A stretch of 37,608 nucleotides of DNA. Origin: Chryseobacterium sp. SC28 (lineage in GTDB: Bacteria; Bacteroidota; Bacteroidia; Flavobacteriales; Weeksellaceae). This document shows, piece by piece, positions 7,549-14,488 of the stretch. The position numbers and the translations under genes were made by a program. The stretch covers positions 1-37,608 of the forward strand of contig NZ_QOVY01000023.1 of the NCBI RefSeq assembly GCF_003932955.1. The letters run 5' to 3'. Below the pieces are notes generated by a model, which did not search any database, was not told the DNA's origin, and was given only the letters and a program-made list of their open reading frames with translations. Within the stretch, counting starts at the first letter, position 1. The number at the start of each line of letters is the position of its first letter.

Positions 7549-8160
7549 ATGAAAAATCAACGAAAATATATTGACGGTCAATTAAACGACATTCTTTTTT
7601 CTGAATTTAAGATAAAGAATAGCGATTTTATTTTACGAATATTTCAAGAATTGATGCAAGGCAGTTCTATATCTAAAAACAGATTTTATAAACTAATAAA
7701 AGTGTCCAAAGATAAAGCGGACGCTATTTTGAATAAACTGGGCGAAACCGATGTACAAGGAAATATTATTGCATTTTCTGGTCTATCTACAGTTCCTACC
7801 AAACATCGCTTTATTGTAAATGGTAAGATGTTATACACATGGTGTGTAGTAGATGCCATTCTGTTTGCTGAATGGTTAGATGTGGAAGTCAATGTTCATT
7901 CGTCCGACCCAATTGATAGTTCTCTCATAGAATTACAAATAAACGGAGGTCAGCTATTATGGACAACTCCTTATCCTTTATTTATTTCTTGGGTAGAATC
8001 TGTTGACACCTGCAATATTAAAGGGTCGCTATGTAATCACGTTTCATTTTTTGCAAGCGAAAGAACAGCAAAACAATGGTTAAAAAATAATCCTGATGGA
8101 AAAATATTGACGCTTGAGGATTTCTTTGAGCCTAAAAACATAGGAATGAAATGTTGTTAA
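7549..8160 (+). CDS. merB: Organomercurial lyase MerB
   Basis: The protein (203 residues) cleaves the carbon-mercury bond of organomercurials, releasing Hg(II) for MerA. The family motifs are clear: TKHRFIV, then YTWCVVD giving the catalytic C99 and D102, and later IKGSLCNHVSFFAS giving C162. These match E. coli MerB C96, D99 and C159. A winged-helix-like N-terminal region precedes them. The protein ends in CC (202-203), which could hand on the metal (inference). It lies 19 nt after the truncated lipoprotein and 30 nt before merA, so it should be in the same transcript. With merA it makes the operon broad-spectrum. Confidence 0.93.
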   Translation: MKNQRKYIDGQLNDILFSEFKIKNSDFILRIFQELMQGSSISKNRFYKLIKVSKDKADAILNKLGETDVQGNIIAFSGLSTVPTKHRFIVNGKMLYTWCVVDAILFAEWLDVEVNVHSSDPIDSSLIELQINGGQLLWTTPYPLFISWVESVDTCNIKGSLCNHVSFFASERTAKQWLKNNPDGKILTLEDFFEPKNIGMKCC

Positions 8161-8190
8161 GTATAGTCCTAAATAAATTAAAAAAATAAG

Positions 8191-9843
8191 ATGAAAGAAG
8201 AAAAAATAAAATTGGAAATTGCAGGTATGACCTGCGACCATTGTGCCACAGGAATAAAAAAAATGCTTTCACAAAATGAGGGTGTTAAAGAAGCCAATGT
8301 GAGCTACCCAAAAGCTACTTGTGAATGTTCTTTTGACCCTACCAAAACAAGTAAAGAAGAAATCATCAATACCATTAACGGCACAAAAAACTATCGTGTA
8401 AAAAGTGAAATTTCTGAAAATGGAAATAGTAGGAATAATCAATTTGATTTAATAATTATCGGTGGTGGTGCGGCTGCATTTTCGGCAGCTATCAAAGCCG
8501 AAAGTTTAGGATTATCGACCTTAATGGTAAACGGTGGTTTGGACTTTGGCGGTACTTGTGTCAACGTGGGTTGTGTGCCTTCTAAAAATCTTATTCGTGC
8601 AGGCGAGTCGGCTTATCACGCTACACATTCCAACTTTGAAGGCATCAAGCCAAAAGGAGTTGATATTGATTTCGCTCAAATCATCAAAGACAAGAAAAAA
8701 TTAGTAGCCACACTTCAAGAGAAAAAATATATGGATGTGGTAAGCGATTTTGAAAACCTGACTATGCTAAAAGGTTGGGCAAAATTCAAAGACAACAAAA
8801 CCATTTTGGTTGATGGCAAGGAATACAAAGCCTTCAAATTTTTAATTGCTGCGGGAGCTACGACCAACATTCCGAATATTGAAGGATTGGACAAAATTGA
8901 CTACTTGACCAACGTTTCCCTTTTCGACTTGGAAGAAAAACCTGAAAGTCTGACTATTATGGGAGCAGGTTACATCGGATTGGAAATTGCAATGGCTTAT
9001 AATCGTTTGGGTGTAAAGGTTCGTATCATAGAATTTACCGACCGAGTATTGCGAACACAAACACCTGACATCAGCGAAGCATTGGAAATCCAAATGCGAA
9101 AAGAAGGCATTGAAATATTACCCAATTTCAGAGCCGTGAAATTCGAGAAGAACGGAAACGAAACGATAATTCATTGTAAATGCCCTGATGGTTCATTTAC
9201 GCAAATTGTAGAGAAAGGAAAGGTAGTAATTGCCACAGGAACAAAACCCCATACAAGTCAATTGGGATTAGATAACATTGGTTTGAAACTCACCCAAAGT
9301 GGTCATATTGCAGTAAATGAGAAGATGGAGACCAATCTATCCAACATTTACGCAGCAGGAGACGTAGCTAACACCCCCGCATTTGTTTATACAGCAGCCT
9401 TTGAAGGTAAAATTGCCGTTGAAAATGCGTTCTCAGGAACAGATAATAAAGCCGATTATTCTTCTTTACCTTGGGTGGTGTTTACTGACCCACAAATTGC
9501 AGGGGCAGGTTTAGATGAAGCACAGGCAGAATCAAAAGGCATTCCGTTTGAAGTGTCAAAATTGGAATTGAAAGACGTACCGAGAGCCATAGCAGCCAAC
9601 GACACAAGGGGTTTCATCAAACTCATTCGTAACACGGAAACTGACAAACTTATAGGTGCAAGAGTAGTCGCACCCGAAGGTGGAGAACTCATACAACAAT
9701 TAAGTATGGCAATCAAATACGGAATAATGGTGAAAGACTTAGCAGACAGTTTCTACCCTTATTTGACTTTGGGAGAAGGTATAAAATTAGCAGCAATAAC
9801 TTTCGGAAAAGACGTATCAAAATTAAGTTGCTGTGCCAGTTAA
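8191..9843 (+). CDS. merA: Mercuric reductase MerA with N-terminal HMA domain
   Basis: A cytoplasmic FAD- and NAD(P)H-dependent enzyme of 550 residues that reduces Hg(II) to volatile Hg(0). An N-terminal HMA domain has GMTCDHC (C15, C18). The FAD-binding motif IIIGGGAAAFSA comes near residue 90, then the redox-active pair C123 and C128 (GGTCVNVGCVPSK). A NAD(P) motif, GAGYIGLEIAMA, lies near 257. The C-terminal vicinal pair C547-C548 (SCCAS), which delivers Hg(II) to the active site of the partner subunit, is intact. It is the last gene of the operon and is followed by a hairpin and attC-like site 3. Confidence 0.96.
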   Translation: MKEEKIKLEIAGMTCDHCATGIKKMLSQNEGVKEANVSYPKATCECSFDPTKTSKEEIINTINGTKNYRVKSEISENGNSRNNQFDLIIIGGGAAAFSAAIKAESLGLSTLMVNGGLDFGGTCVNVGCVPSKNLIRAGESAYHATHSNFEGIKPKGVDIDFAQIIKDKKKLVATLQEKKYMDVVSDFENLTMLKGWAKFKDNKTILVDGKEYKAFKFLIAAGATTNIPNIEGLDKIDYLTNVSLFDLEEKPESLTIMGAGYIGLEIAMAYNRLGVKVRIIEFTDRVLRTQTPDISEALEIQMRKEGIEILPNFRAVKFEKNGNETIIHCKCPDGSFTQIVEKGKVVIATGTKPHTSQLGLDNIGLKLTQSGHIAVNEKMETNLSNIYAAGDVANTPAFVYTAAFEGKIAVENAFSGTDNKADYSSLPWVVFTDPQIAGAGLDEAQAESKGIPFEVSKLELKDVPRAIAANDTRGFIKLIRNTETDKLIGARVVAPEGGELIQQLSMAIKYGIMVKDLADSFYPYLTLGEGIKLAAITFGKDVSKLSCCAS

Positions 9844-9854
9844 TCCGCCCCAAA

Positions 9855-9916
9855 GGCACACACTCTTGCAAGTCGCACCAGCCAACGCTTGACCAAAACT
9901 TGCAAGAGAGAGTGCC
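9855..9916 (+). repeat. Hairpin after merA
   Basis: An inverted repeat with 19-nt arms (9855-9873 and 9898-9916), a 24-nt loop and 17 of 19 positions paired. The two mismatches are A opposite A with one C-G pair between them, as in the hairpin at 5687-5746. It could end the mer transcript, but no T run follows. The 60 nt between it and site 3 hold nothing I recognise. Confidence 0.55.
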
Positions 9917-9978
9917 TTCCCTACCCCAAAAAATCCTACCTTTGAAAATTGACTAAACCGACTGAAAATAAAGGGCGA

Positions 9979-10113
9979 ACGCACAACATTGTGTATAAGC
10001 AATAGCGGGTGAAGTGGTAAAATCAAGGTCTGTGCTTTTAATAAGCTTTGTGCTAAACTGAAAGGTTTGTACTTTCAAATCCGCTACTGCTCATACACGA
10101 AACCGTTATGTGC
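9979..10113. other. attC-like site 3 (no element inserted)
   Basis: The only uninterrupted site. The outer box is ACGCACAAC (9979-9987), the left arm 9991-10008, the right arm 10081-10098, followed by a 6-nt spacer and the outer box GTTATGTGC (10105-10113). The two arm mismatches are both A opposite C on this strand. The upstream box is an exact 9-nt reverse complement of the start of the mer cassette (5656-5664). It lies 135 nt after merA and 39 nt before the next gene, showing what an empty site looks like. Confidence 0.7.
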
Positions 10114-10152
10114 AACCAAAAGTAGAAAGAACAAACATTAAAAAGCAATAAA

Positions 10153-10911
10153 ATGAATGTAAAATTAAAACTAGGAGTAGCATTATTTATTCTTGGACTA
10201 TTTGGTGTATTTACAATGCTGACAATTACAATACCACTTGATAGTTTACCAAAGGAAGTTTTAGAAAAAATATCACCGTCAACTCTTAAATATCTGGTAT
10301 TAATCAACCCGACAATTTTGTTGCTTATTGCGGTTGTAATTGGAACGCTACTCTTTGACAAGGTTGGCTTTTCAGTTCCGACAATTTCGACAATATTGAA
10401 AATTGAGCAACCTAAAATAAAATTTATAGAGCAAATTAAGTTTGGTATTTTACTTGGCTTGCTGACAGGCATTTTGACAACAGTAACTGGACTTATTTTC
10501 AAAACTTCACTTCCTCAAGAGTTTATTGACATAGGAAACAAAATCAAAATAACGACTATTGCAAGGTTTGGTTATGGTGGAATTACAGAAGAACTCTTAA
10601 TGCGATTTGGTTTTATGACTTTAGTTGTTTGGATAATTTTCAAAATAACCAAGAAATTAGGCAATTCGACTTATTGGACAGGGATTATTTTAGCAAGTAT
10701 TATCTTTGCTGTTGGACATTTTCCTGTGGTTTTTAATGCAGTTCAAAATCCAACAATATCATTACTAACTTATGTACTAATTGGAAATTCAATCGCAGGG
10801 CTATTTTTTGGCTGGTTATATTGGAAAAAAGGACTTGAAGCAGCGTTTATAGGTCACATTTTTGCACACGTTGCAATGATAATCGGAGAACAACTATTTC
10901 AACTTCAATGA
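10153..10911 (+). CDS. CPBP family intramembrane glutamic endopeptidase
   Basis: A 252-residue integral membrane protein with about seven or eight hydrophobic segments. It carries the CPBP/Abi signature: EELLMR (EExxxR) after YGGIT, then FAVGHFP, and a last motif GHIFAHVAM. The glutamates and histidines form the membrane-embedded active site of this family, related to CAAX prenyl proteases and bacteriocin-immunity proteins. The substrate is unknown. It is the only gene of cassette C, lies on the plus strand, and its stop is about 11 nt before the outer box of site 4. A phage-defence or bacteriocin-immunity role is possible but not shown. Confidence 0.88.
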   Translation: MNVKLKLGVALFILGLFGVFTMLTITIPLDSLPKEVLEKISPSTLKYLVLINPTILLLIAVVIGTLLFDKVGFSVPTISTILKIEQPKIKFIEQIKFGILLGLLTGILTTVTGLIFKTSLPQEFIDIGNKIKITTIARFGYGGITEELLMRFGFMTLVVWIIFKITKKLGNSTYWTGIILASIIFAVGHFPVVFNAVQNPTISLLTYVLIGNSIAGLFFGWLYWKKGLEAAFIGHIFAHVAMIIGEQLFQLQ

Positions 10912-11053
10912 AAAAATTGGCAGCCTATAATAACTAAGCTTTCGTCTTGTCCGCAGGACAGAAGATGAAAGCCCGTTGAACGGAAGCTCCGGTAGCTTTT
11001 CAGCAGTATGATGGTCCTCTTATGGGGATGTCGTTTTTAGAATTTAGAGGTGC

Positions 11054-11085
11054 AAAGCAGTTTTTCAGAAGGACTGCTTTTTTTG
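11054..11085 (+). terminator. Intrinsic terminator in the left end of copy C
   Basis: AAAGCAGT and ACTGCTTT pair, followed by T residues on the plus strand, as in copies B and D. It would end the CPBP transcript inside the element. Confidence 0.5.
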
Positions 11086-11163
11086 TGGTGTTGGGTAGCC
11101 TTTGGCAGTGGTTTCTGCGGGGTTTTACTGGCTGTAGGGCACAGCTTCCCTTACCCGCAAAGA

Positions 11164-11291
11164 TTATTTCGCAGACAAAGGTTGGGTGGCGAAAAGAAAA
11201 TCCTGCGGCGGACCGCGCTGTCCGAAAACAGCAATGGTTACCAGGTTTCCCTCCTTGCAGCACCGGCATTTATTGAGCAGCGTTTTGGGTG
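11164..11291 (-). pseudogene. Transposase C-terminal remnant (copy C)
   Basis: This matches the remnant in copy B: the C-terminal tail of the transposase down to its TAA at 11164-11166, cut at the shared deletion join. It has no start and no catalytic residues. Confidence 0.75.
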
Positions 11292-11796
11292 TGAAGCTTG
11301 ATATTCCTTACTTCCATACACCGGAGTCCACACCCGTAGATCAGGCCGATGAGCAGTTTGTGTTTCAGGAGTTCAGCACTTTGAAGCATCCGCCAGATTT
11401 CTTCACGGCTTAAAATAGTGGGAAGTTTTTTGACTTTTGGAATCGCGGGAAGATGGAGGTAGCTGTAAGGTAGGCCTTCGGTTTTCAGCAGGAAACGCAG
11501 CCCGTAAACAGTATGTTTAAAGTACGACTGGGAAGGGGTTTTTGATCGCTTTTGAAGTTCAAAAAGGTAATCTTTGATGTCTTCCGGGTCTAATTCGGTA
11601 GGGACTTTACCGAAATGAAGCGCTAAGGCTGCAACGTGACGGGAATAATTGTCGAAGGTACGCCTGCTTCTGCCCAGGATGGAGATATTTCTTTCGAAGC
11701 GTTGCAGAAGTTCGGCAAAACCGTTAACTTCGCTCGAGGCACGGTTCAGGAATTTGTTAGTCCTTAACTCCTCCGGAGATTTTTTTTTGTAGCCAT
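11270..11796 (-). pseudogene. Tyrosine recombinase N-terminal remnant (copy C)
   Basis: The N-terminal domain and the first arginine region of the recombinase, fused to out-of-frame sequence and a stop at 11270. The frame is open throughout but has no ATG, GTG or TTG near the expected start; even the TTG seen in copy A is TTA here. Only the ATG at 11796 with a -1 slip on the A9 run would open it, which supports that start in the intact copies. Confidence 0.75.
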
Positions 11797-11874
11797 TTTA
11801 TATGTTTTTTAAAAGGTTAATAAAAACAAAATTACTAAAACGGCGAATGGGAAAAGCTACCGGAGGTTTAGTTC

Positions 11875-12070
11875 AACATCGTATTGCTAAAATGCGGGAT
11901 TGAAGGCTCTTGCGTTGAAGATTTTGTGAAATTTAGTCGCAAAAAATGTTTCCGCCTCCATTTTTTTATTAATTTAGTCAGCGGAAAACATTTTTTGCTT
12001 CGTGCAGTTTTTAGTAGAAATTTCAGGTGTAAAAGCCCGCACTTCAGCAATACGTTTCCCGTTATACGAC
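11875..12070. other. attC-like site 4 (split by element copy C)
   Basis: The outer box is GCCTATAA (10923-10930) plus C11877. The left arm is 11880-11898, the inner stem is 11939-11955 with 11981-11998 (one extra base on the right side), and the right arm is 12036-12054. A 6-nt spacer and the outer box GTTATACGAC (12061-12070) follow. Seventeen of 19 arm positions pair, and both mismatches are A opposite C on this strand. The upstream box matches the start of cassette C only in its inner five bases, the weakest of the four cassette-end pairs. Confidence 0.7.
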
Positions 12071-12152
12071 ATTTTATCCAAACTCCCGCATAAAATTAAA
12101 ATACTGATTTACAAATAGATATTTGAAATTAATATATTTTTTAACTATATAC

Positions 12153-12184
12153 TTTGTTATACTATGTATTTTGTTTTACATTTG
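12153..12184 (+). promoter_or_regulatory. Promoter of the PadR gene
   Basis: TTTG (12153-12156) and TACATTTG (12177-12184) fit the Bacteroidota -33/-7 pattern with a 20-nt gap. Transcription would begin about at the ATG at 12189, so the message may be leaderless or nearly so. Confidence 0.55.
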
Positions 12185-12188
12185 CAAA

Positions 12189-12521
12189 ATGAATAAGGAA
12201 TTTATTGACAAATGGCAATCACAAGTTAAGAAAGGAACTTTATCCTTTGTTGTATTGCTTGTGCTAAAAGAGAATGAACTTTATGGTTATGAACTTATTG
12301 AAAAAATAAAAACATTAACCAATATTGAAATTGCAGAAGGAACACTTTATCCATTAATGAACAGATTGAAAACTGATAATCTTCTGGAATCTAAATGGAT
12401 TGAGCAAGAAACTGGAATTCCAAGAAAATATTACTTCTTGACTGAAACCGGAAAACAAACTCTTGAAGAAATGAAAATTCAATGGTCAAACTTACAAATT
12501 GGTATAAACAAAATAATCTAA
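12189..12521 (+). CDS. PadR family transcriptional regulator
   Basis: A winged-helix regulator of 110 residues from the ATG at 12189. An upstream in-frame ATG at 12123 is rejected because it precedes the promoter and adds a hydrophobic stretch foreign to the family. PadR features are clear: KGTLSFVVLLVL, LYGYELIEKI, then IAEGTLYPLMNRLK, and a wing ending in GIPRKYYFLTETG. It most likely represses itself and the gene 2 bases downstream. PadR next to a HAAS/DUF1700 membrane protein is a recurring pair in which the two act as a regulatory unit. It is the first gene of cassette D. Confidence 0.9.
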   Translation: MNKEFIDKWQSQVKKGTLSFVVLLVLKENELYGYELIEKIKTLTNIEIAEGTLYPLMNRLKTDNLLESKWIEQETGIPRKYYFLTETGKQTLEEMKIQWSNLQIGINKII

Positions 12522-12523
12522 AA

Positions 12524-13135
12524 ATGGAATTCAAAAAAATACAATTCAAAAATGCTGATTCACAAAAGATTTACGAAAATTATTTAAAACAAATTCAATC
12601 AGCAATTAAAAAACTCAATCAAGAAGATCAAAATGATATTCTGATGGAAATGAATAGCCATATTTATGAAAGTATGTCTAAAAACGAAGATGAAAATGAT
12701 GAGTTGAAAAACTTGATTAATACTCTGGATAAAATAGGAATTCCGAACGATGTTCTAAAACCGCTTGTTGCAGAAAAAAAACTCAATCAAGCGACAAAAA
12801 CGTTTAATCCAATTCACATTTTTGAAGCGTTGATTTTAAACTTTTCCTATGGAATAATTTATTTCATATTCTTCATTTTATATTTATTTCTCTTTTCGTT
12901 TGTTGTTCTAATTTTCGCGAAATTGTTCTATCCAAATAATGTTGGTTTCTTTTACAAAAAAGGAGAAATTTTTCAATACGGAGGTTTTATTGAAAATGAA
13001 AAACTACAGAATTACGAAATTCTTGGAAATTGGTTTATTCCAGTTACAATATTACTTGCAATATTATTCTATTTTTTAATAACGCTCTTATTGAAACTAA
13101 AAAAATCAATGAGGAAAAAGAAAAACGTCGTATAA
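12524..13135 (+). CDS. HAAS/DUF1700-type membrane protein
   Basis: A 203-residue protein starting at the ATG at 12524, 2 bases after the PadR stop. The N-terminal 80 residues are a helical HAAS-like region (YLKQIQSAIKKLNQEDQNDI, then MNSHIYESM). Two hydrophobic segments follow (near 106-132 and 172-192), with a periplasmic or outer loop between them and a lysine-rich C-terminus inside. Such proteins pair with PadR regulators in envelope-related modules; the exact role is unknown. The stop codon TAA is itself part of the outer box GTCGTATAA of attC-like site 5, the tightest gene-to-site junction in the array. Confidence 0.75.
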   Translation: MEFKKIQFKNADSQKIYENYLKQIQSAIKKLNQEDQNDILMEMNSHIYESMSKNEDENDELKNLINTLDKIGIPNDVLKPLVAEKKLNQATKTFNPIHIFEALILNFSYGIIYFIFFILYLFLFSFVVLIFAKLFYPNNVGFFYKKGEIFQYGGFIENEKLQNYEILGNWFIPVTILLAILFYFLITLLLKLKKSMRKKKNVV

Positions 13136-13143
13136 TAACTAAG

Positions 13144-13176
13144 CTTTCGTCTTGTCCGCAGGACAGAAGATGAAAG
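13144..13176. repeat. Terminal hairpin of the element (copy D; also 4598-4630 and 10939-10971)
   Basis: A 14-bp stem with one G-T pair, a 2-nt bulge and a GCA loop. It is flanked by AATAAC on the left (13134-13139) and GTTGAAC on the right (13180-13186). It is the same in all three visible left ends. Its place 3' of the transposase fits an IS91 origin end; the flanking boxes also resemble a miniature attC-like site. Confidence 0.7.
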
Positions 13177-13179
13177 CCC

Positions 13180-13206
13180 GTTGAACGGAAGCTCCGGTAG
13201 CTTTTC
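13180..13206. repeat. Left terminal inverted repeat of the element
   Basis: A 27-bp repeat, GTTGAAC at the outer end and CTCCGGTAGCTTTTC at the inner end. It matches the reverse complement of 15526-15552 except in a short central block. Copies B and C have it at 4634 and 10975. It lies about 44 bp inside the element end. Confidence 0.85.
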
Positions 13207-13257
13207 AGCAGTATGATGATCCTTTTATGGAGTTGTCGTTTTTAGAATTTATTTACA

Positions 13258-13290
13258 CAAAGCAGTTTTTTCGGAAGGACTGCTTTTTTT
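13258..13290 (+). terminator. Intrinsic terminator in the left end of copy D
   Basis: AAAGCAGT and ACTGCTTT form a stem with a T run on the plus strand, so it works for transcripts entering from the PadR/HAAS cassette rather than for the element's own genes. Confidence 0.6.
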
Positions 13291-13369
13291 GTGGCGTTGG
13301 GTAGCCTTGGGAAGTGGTTTCTGCGGGGTTTTACTGGCTGTAGGTCACAGCTTCCCTTACCCGCAAAGG

Positions 13370-14488
13370 TTATTCCGCAGAGAAAGGTTGGGTGAGGAAA
13401 AGAAAGTCCTGCGGCGGACCGCGCTGCCCGAAAACGGCAATGGTCACCAGGTTTCCCTCCCTGCAGCACCGGCATTTATTGAGCAGCGTCTTGGGTGGTG
13501 CCTCCGGGATACTGATCTTTACATCGGATTGCAGAGCCTGGAGTTTCCCACGTTTCCAGCTGCTGCTCAAAATACCGTAATGGCGGATCCGCACAAACCT
13601 TTTCGGCAGAATATGCAGGGAGAATCTTCGCGCAAACTCTTCGTTGCTGAGGGTCATTTCCTTTTTTTCGCCGCCCTTTCGGTAATCCCTGTAGGCAAAA
13701 CGCACTTCCTTATCCGTTACTTCTTGGATGCGGTGGTTGCTGATGGCGACTTTGTGGGTGTACCTGCCTAAATATTCGATCACCTGTTTCGGGCCGCCAA
13801 AAGGTCTTTTGGCATACACGACCCAGTTTTTGGCGAAGAGCCTGTCCATGAGTTCAGCATCTTTAATTCCACAAGCCTTCAATGAAGCCGCAAACTTCGC
13901 CCGAAATACCCTGCTCAAAGCCTTTACCGGAAAAAGGTATTTATCGGTTCGTACTTTGCCTTTCCATTTTCCCTGTTTATTAGTGCCGCCACCGGGAACA
14001 ATGCAGTGCAGGTGCGGATGAAGGCTCAGGTTCTGTCCCCAGGTGTGCAAAACCGCAATCATTCCCAGCTGTATTCCTTCGGTGTGACCGAATTGATTTA
14101 AAGTCGCCCAGGCGGCTTCAAATAAGGTTTTGTAAACAAGGGTGGGATGGGCAACGGACAAACCGTTCAGTTCTTCAGGAAGCGTAAAAACCAGATGATA
14201 ATAGCTGCACGGCAGCAAGTCCGCTTCACGCTTCCGGATCCATTCTTCCTTTTTGTGTCCCTGGCACTGGGGACAGTGACGGTTTCTGCAGGAGTTGTAA
14301 CTGATGCTCATATTTCCGCATTCGTCGCACGCATCGATATGGCCCCCCAAAGCTGAAGTGCGGCAATATGAGAGAGCCCGAAGCGTTTTTTCCTGATGAA
14401 CCGTAAAATTCCGGGCCGATAGATTTATTTTACGAAGAACATCTGCAACGCTTCCGTTTTGATGCTTTGCCTTACTTCGGGATTCCAT
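13370..14488 (-). CDS. IS91 family Y2 (HUH) transposase
   Basis: A complete transposase of 372 residues that nicks and joins single-stranded DNA at the element ends. A cysteine-rich zinc region comes first (CDECGN, then CRNRHCPQCQG), followed by the HUH motif LHPHLHCIVPGGG. The paired nucleophilic tyrosines are in YLGRYTHKVAISN, and a C-terminal CRCC follows. The ATG at 14488 is chosen because it overlaps the end of the recombinase gene by 17 bases; an earlier in-frame ATG at 14590 would lie deep inside that gene. It is the second gene of the element operon, and its length is usual for the family. Confidence 0.93.
   Translation of the reverse strand: MESRSKAKHQNGSVADVLRKINLSARNFTVHQEKTLRALSYCRTSALGGHIDACDECGNMSISYNSCRNRHCPQCQGHKKEEWIRKREADLLPCSYYHLVFTLPEELNGLSVAHPTLVYKTLFEAAWATLNQFGHTEGIQLGMIAVLHTWGQNLSLHPHLHCIVPGGGTNKQGKWKGKVRTDKYLFPVKALSRVFRAKFAASLKACGIKDAELMDRLFAKNWVVYAKRPFGGPKQVIEYLGRYTHKVAISNHRIQEVTDKEVRFAYRDYRKGGEKKEMTLSNEEFARRFSLHILPKRFVRIRHYGILSSSWKRGKLQALQSDVKISIPEAPPKTLLNKCRCCREGNLVTIAVFGQRGPPQDFLFLTQPFSAE

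Larger units (their letters stand above)
10931..11876 (-). mobile_element. IS91-like element, copy C (internally deleted, 946 bp)
   Basis: A second non-autonomous copy with exactly the same internal deletion join as copy B (11291/11292). The left terminus has the hairpin at 10939-10971 and the inverted repeat beginning GTTGAAC at 10975. The right terminus ends GTTCAA. Its recombinase 5' part resembles copy A (FGKVPTELDPEDIKDYL) while copy B resembles copy D, so the derivatives have since exchanged sequence or diverged. Removing it restores GCCTATAAC at the start of site 4. Confidence 0.9.

Noticed and set aside
5857..9843. A MerR-type regulator in the mer operon
   Set aside because: The only regulator is an ArsR-type winged-helix protein (CPCDL, AVSQHL); no MerR helix pattern was found on either strand.
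12123..12188. Longer PadR start at 12123
   Set aside because: It lies upstream of the only good promoter and adds a hydrophobic stretch not found in PadR proteins.
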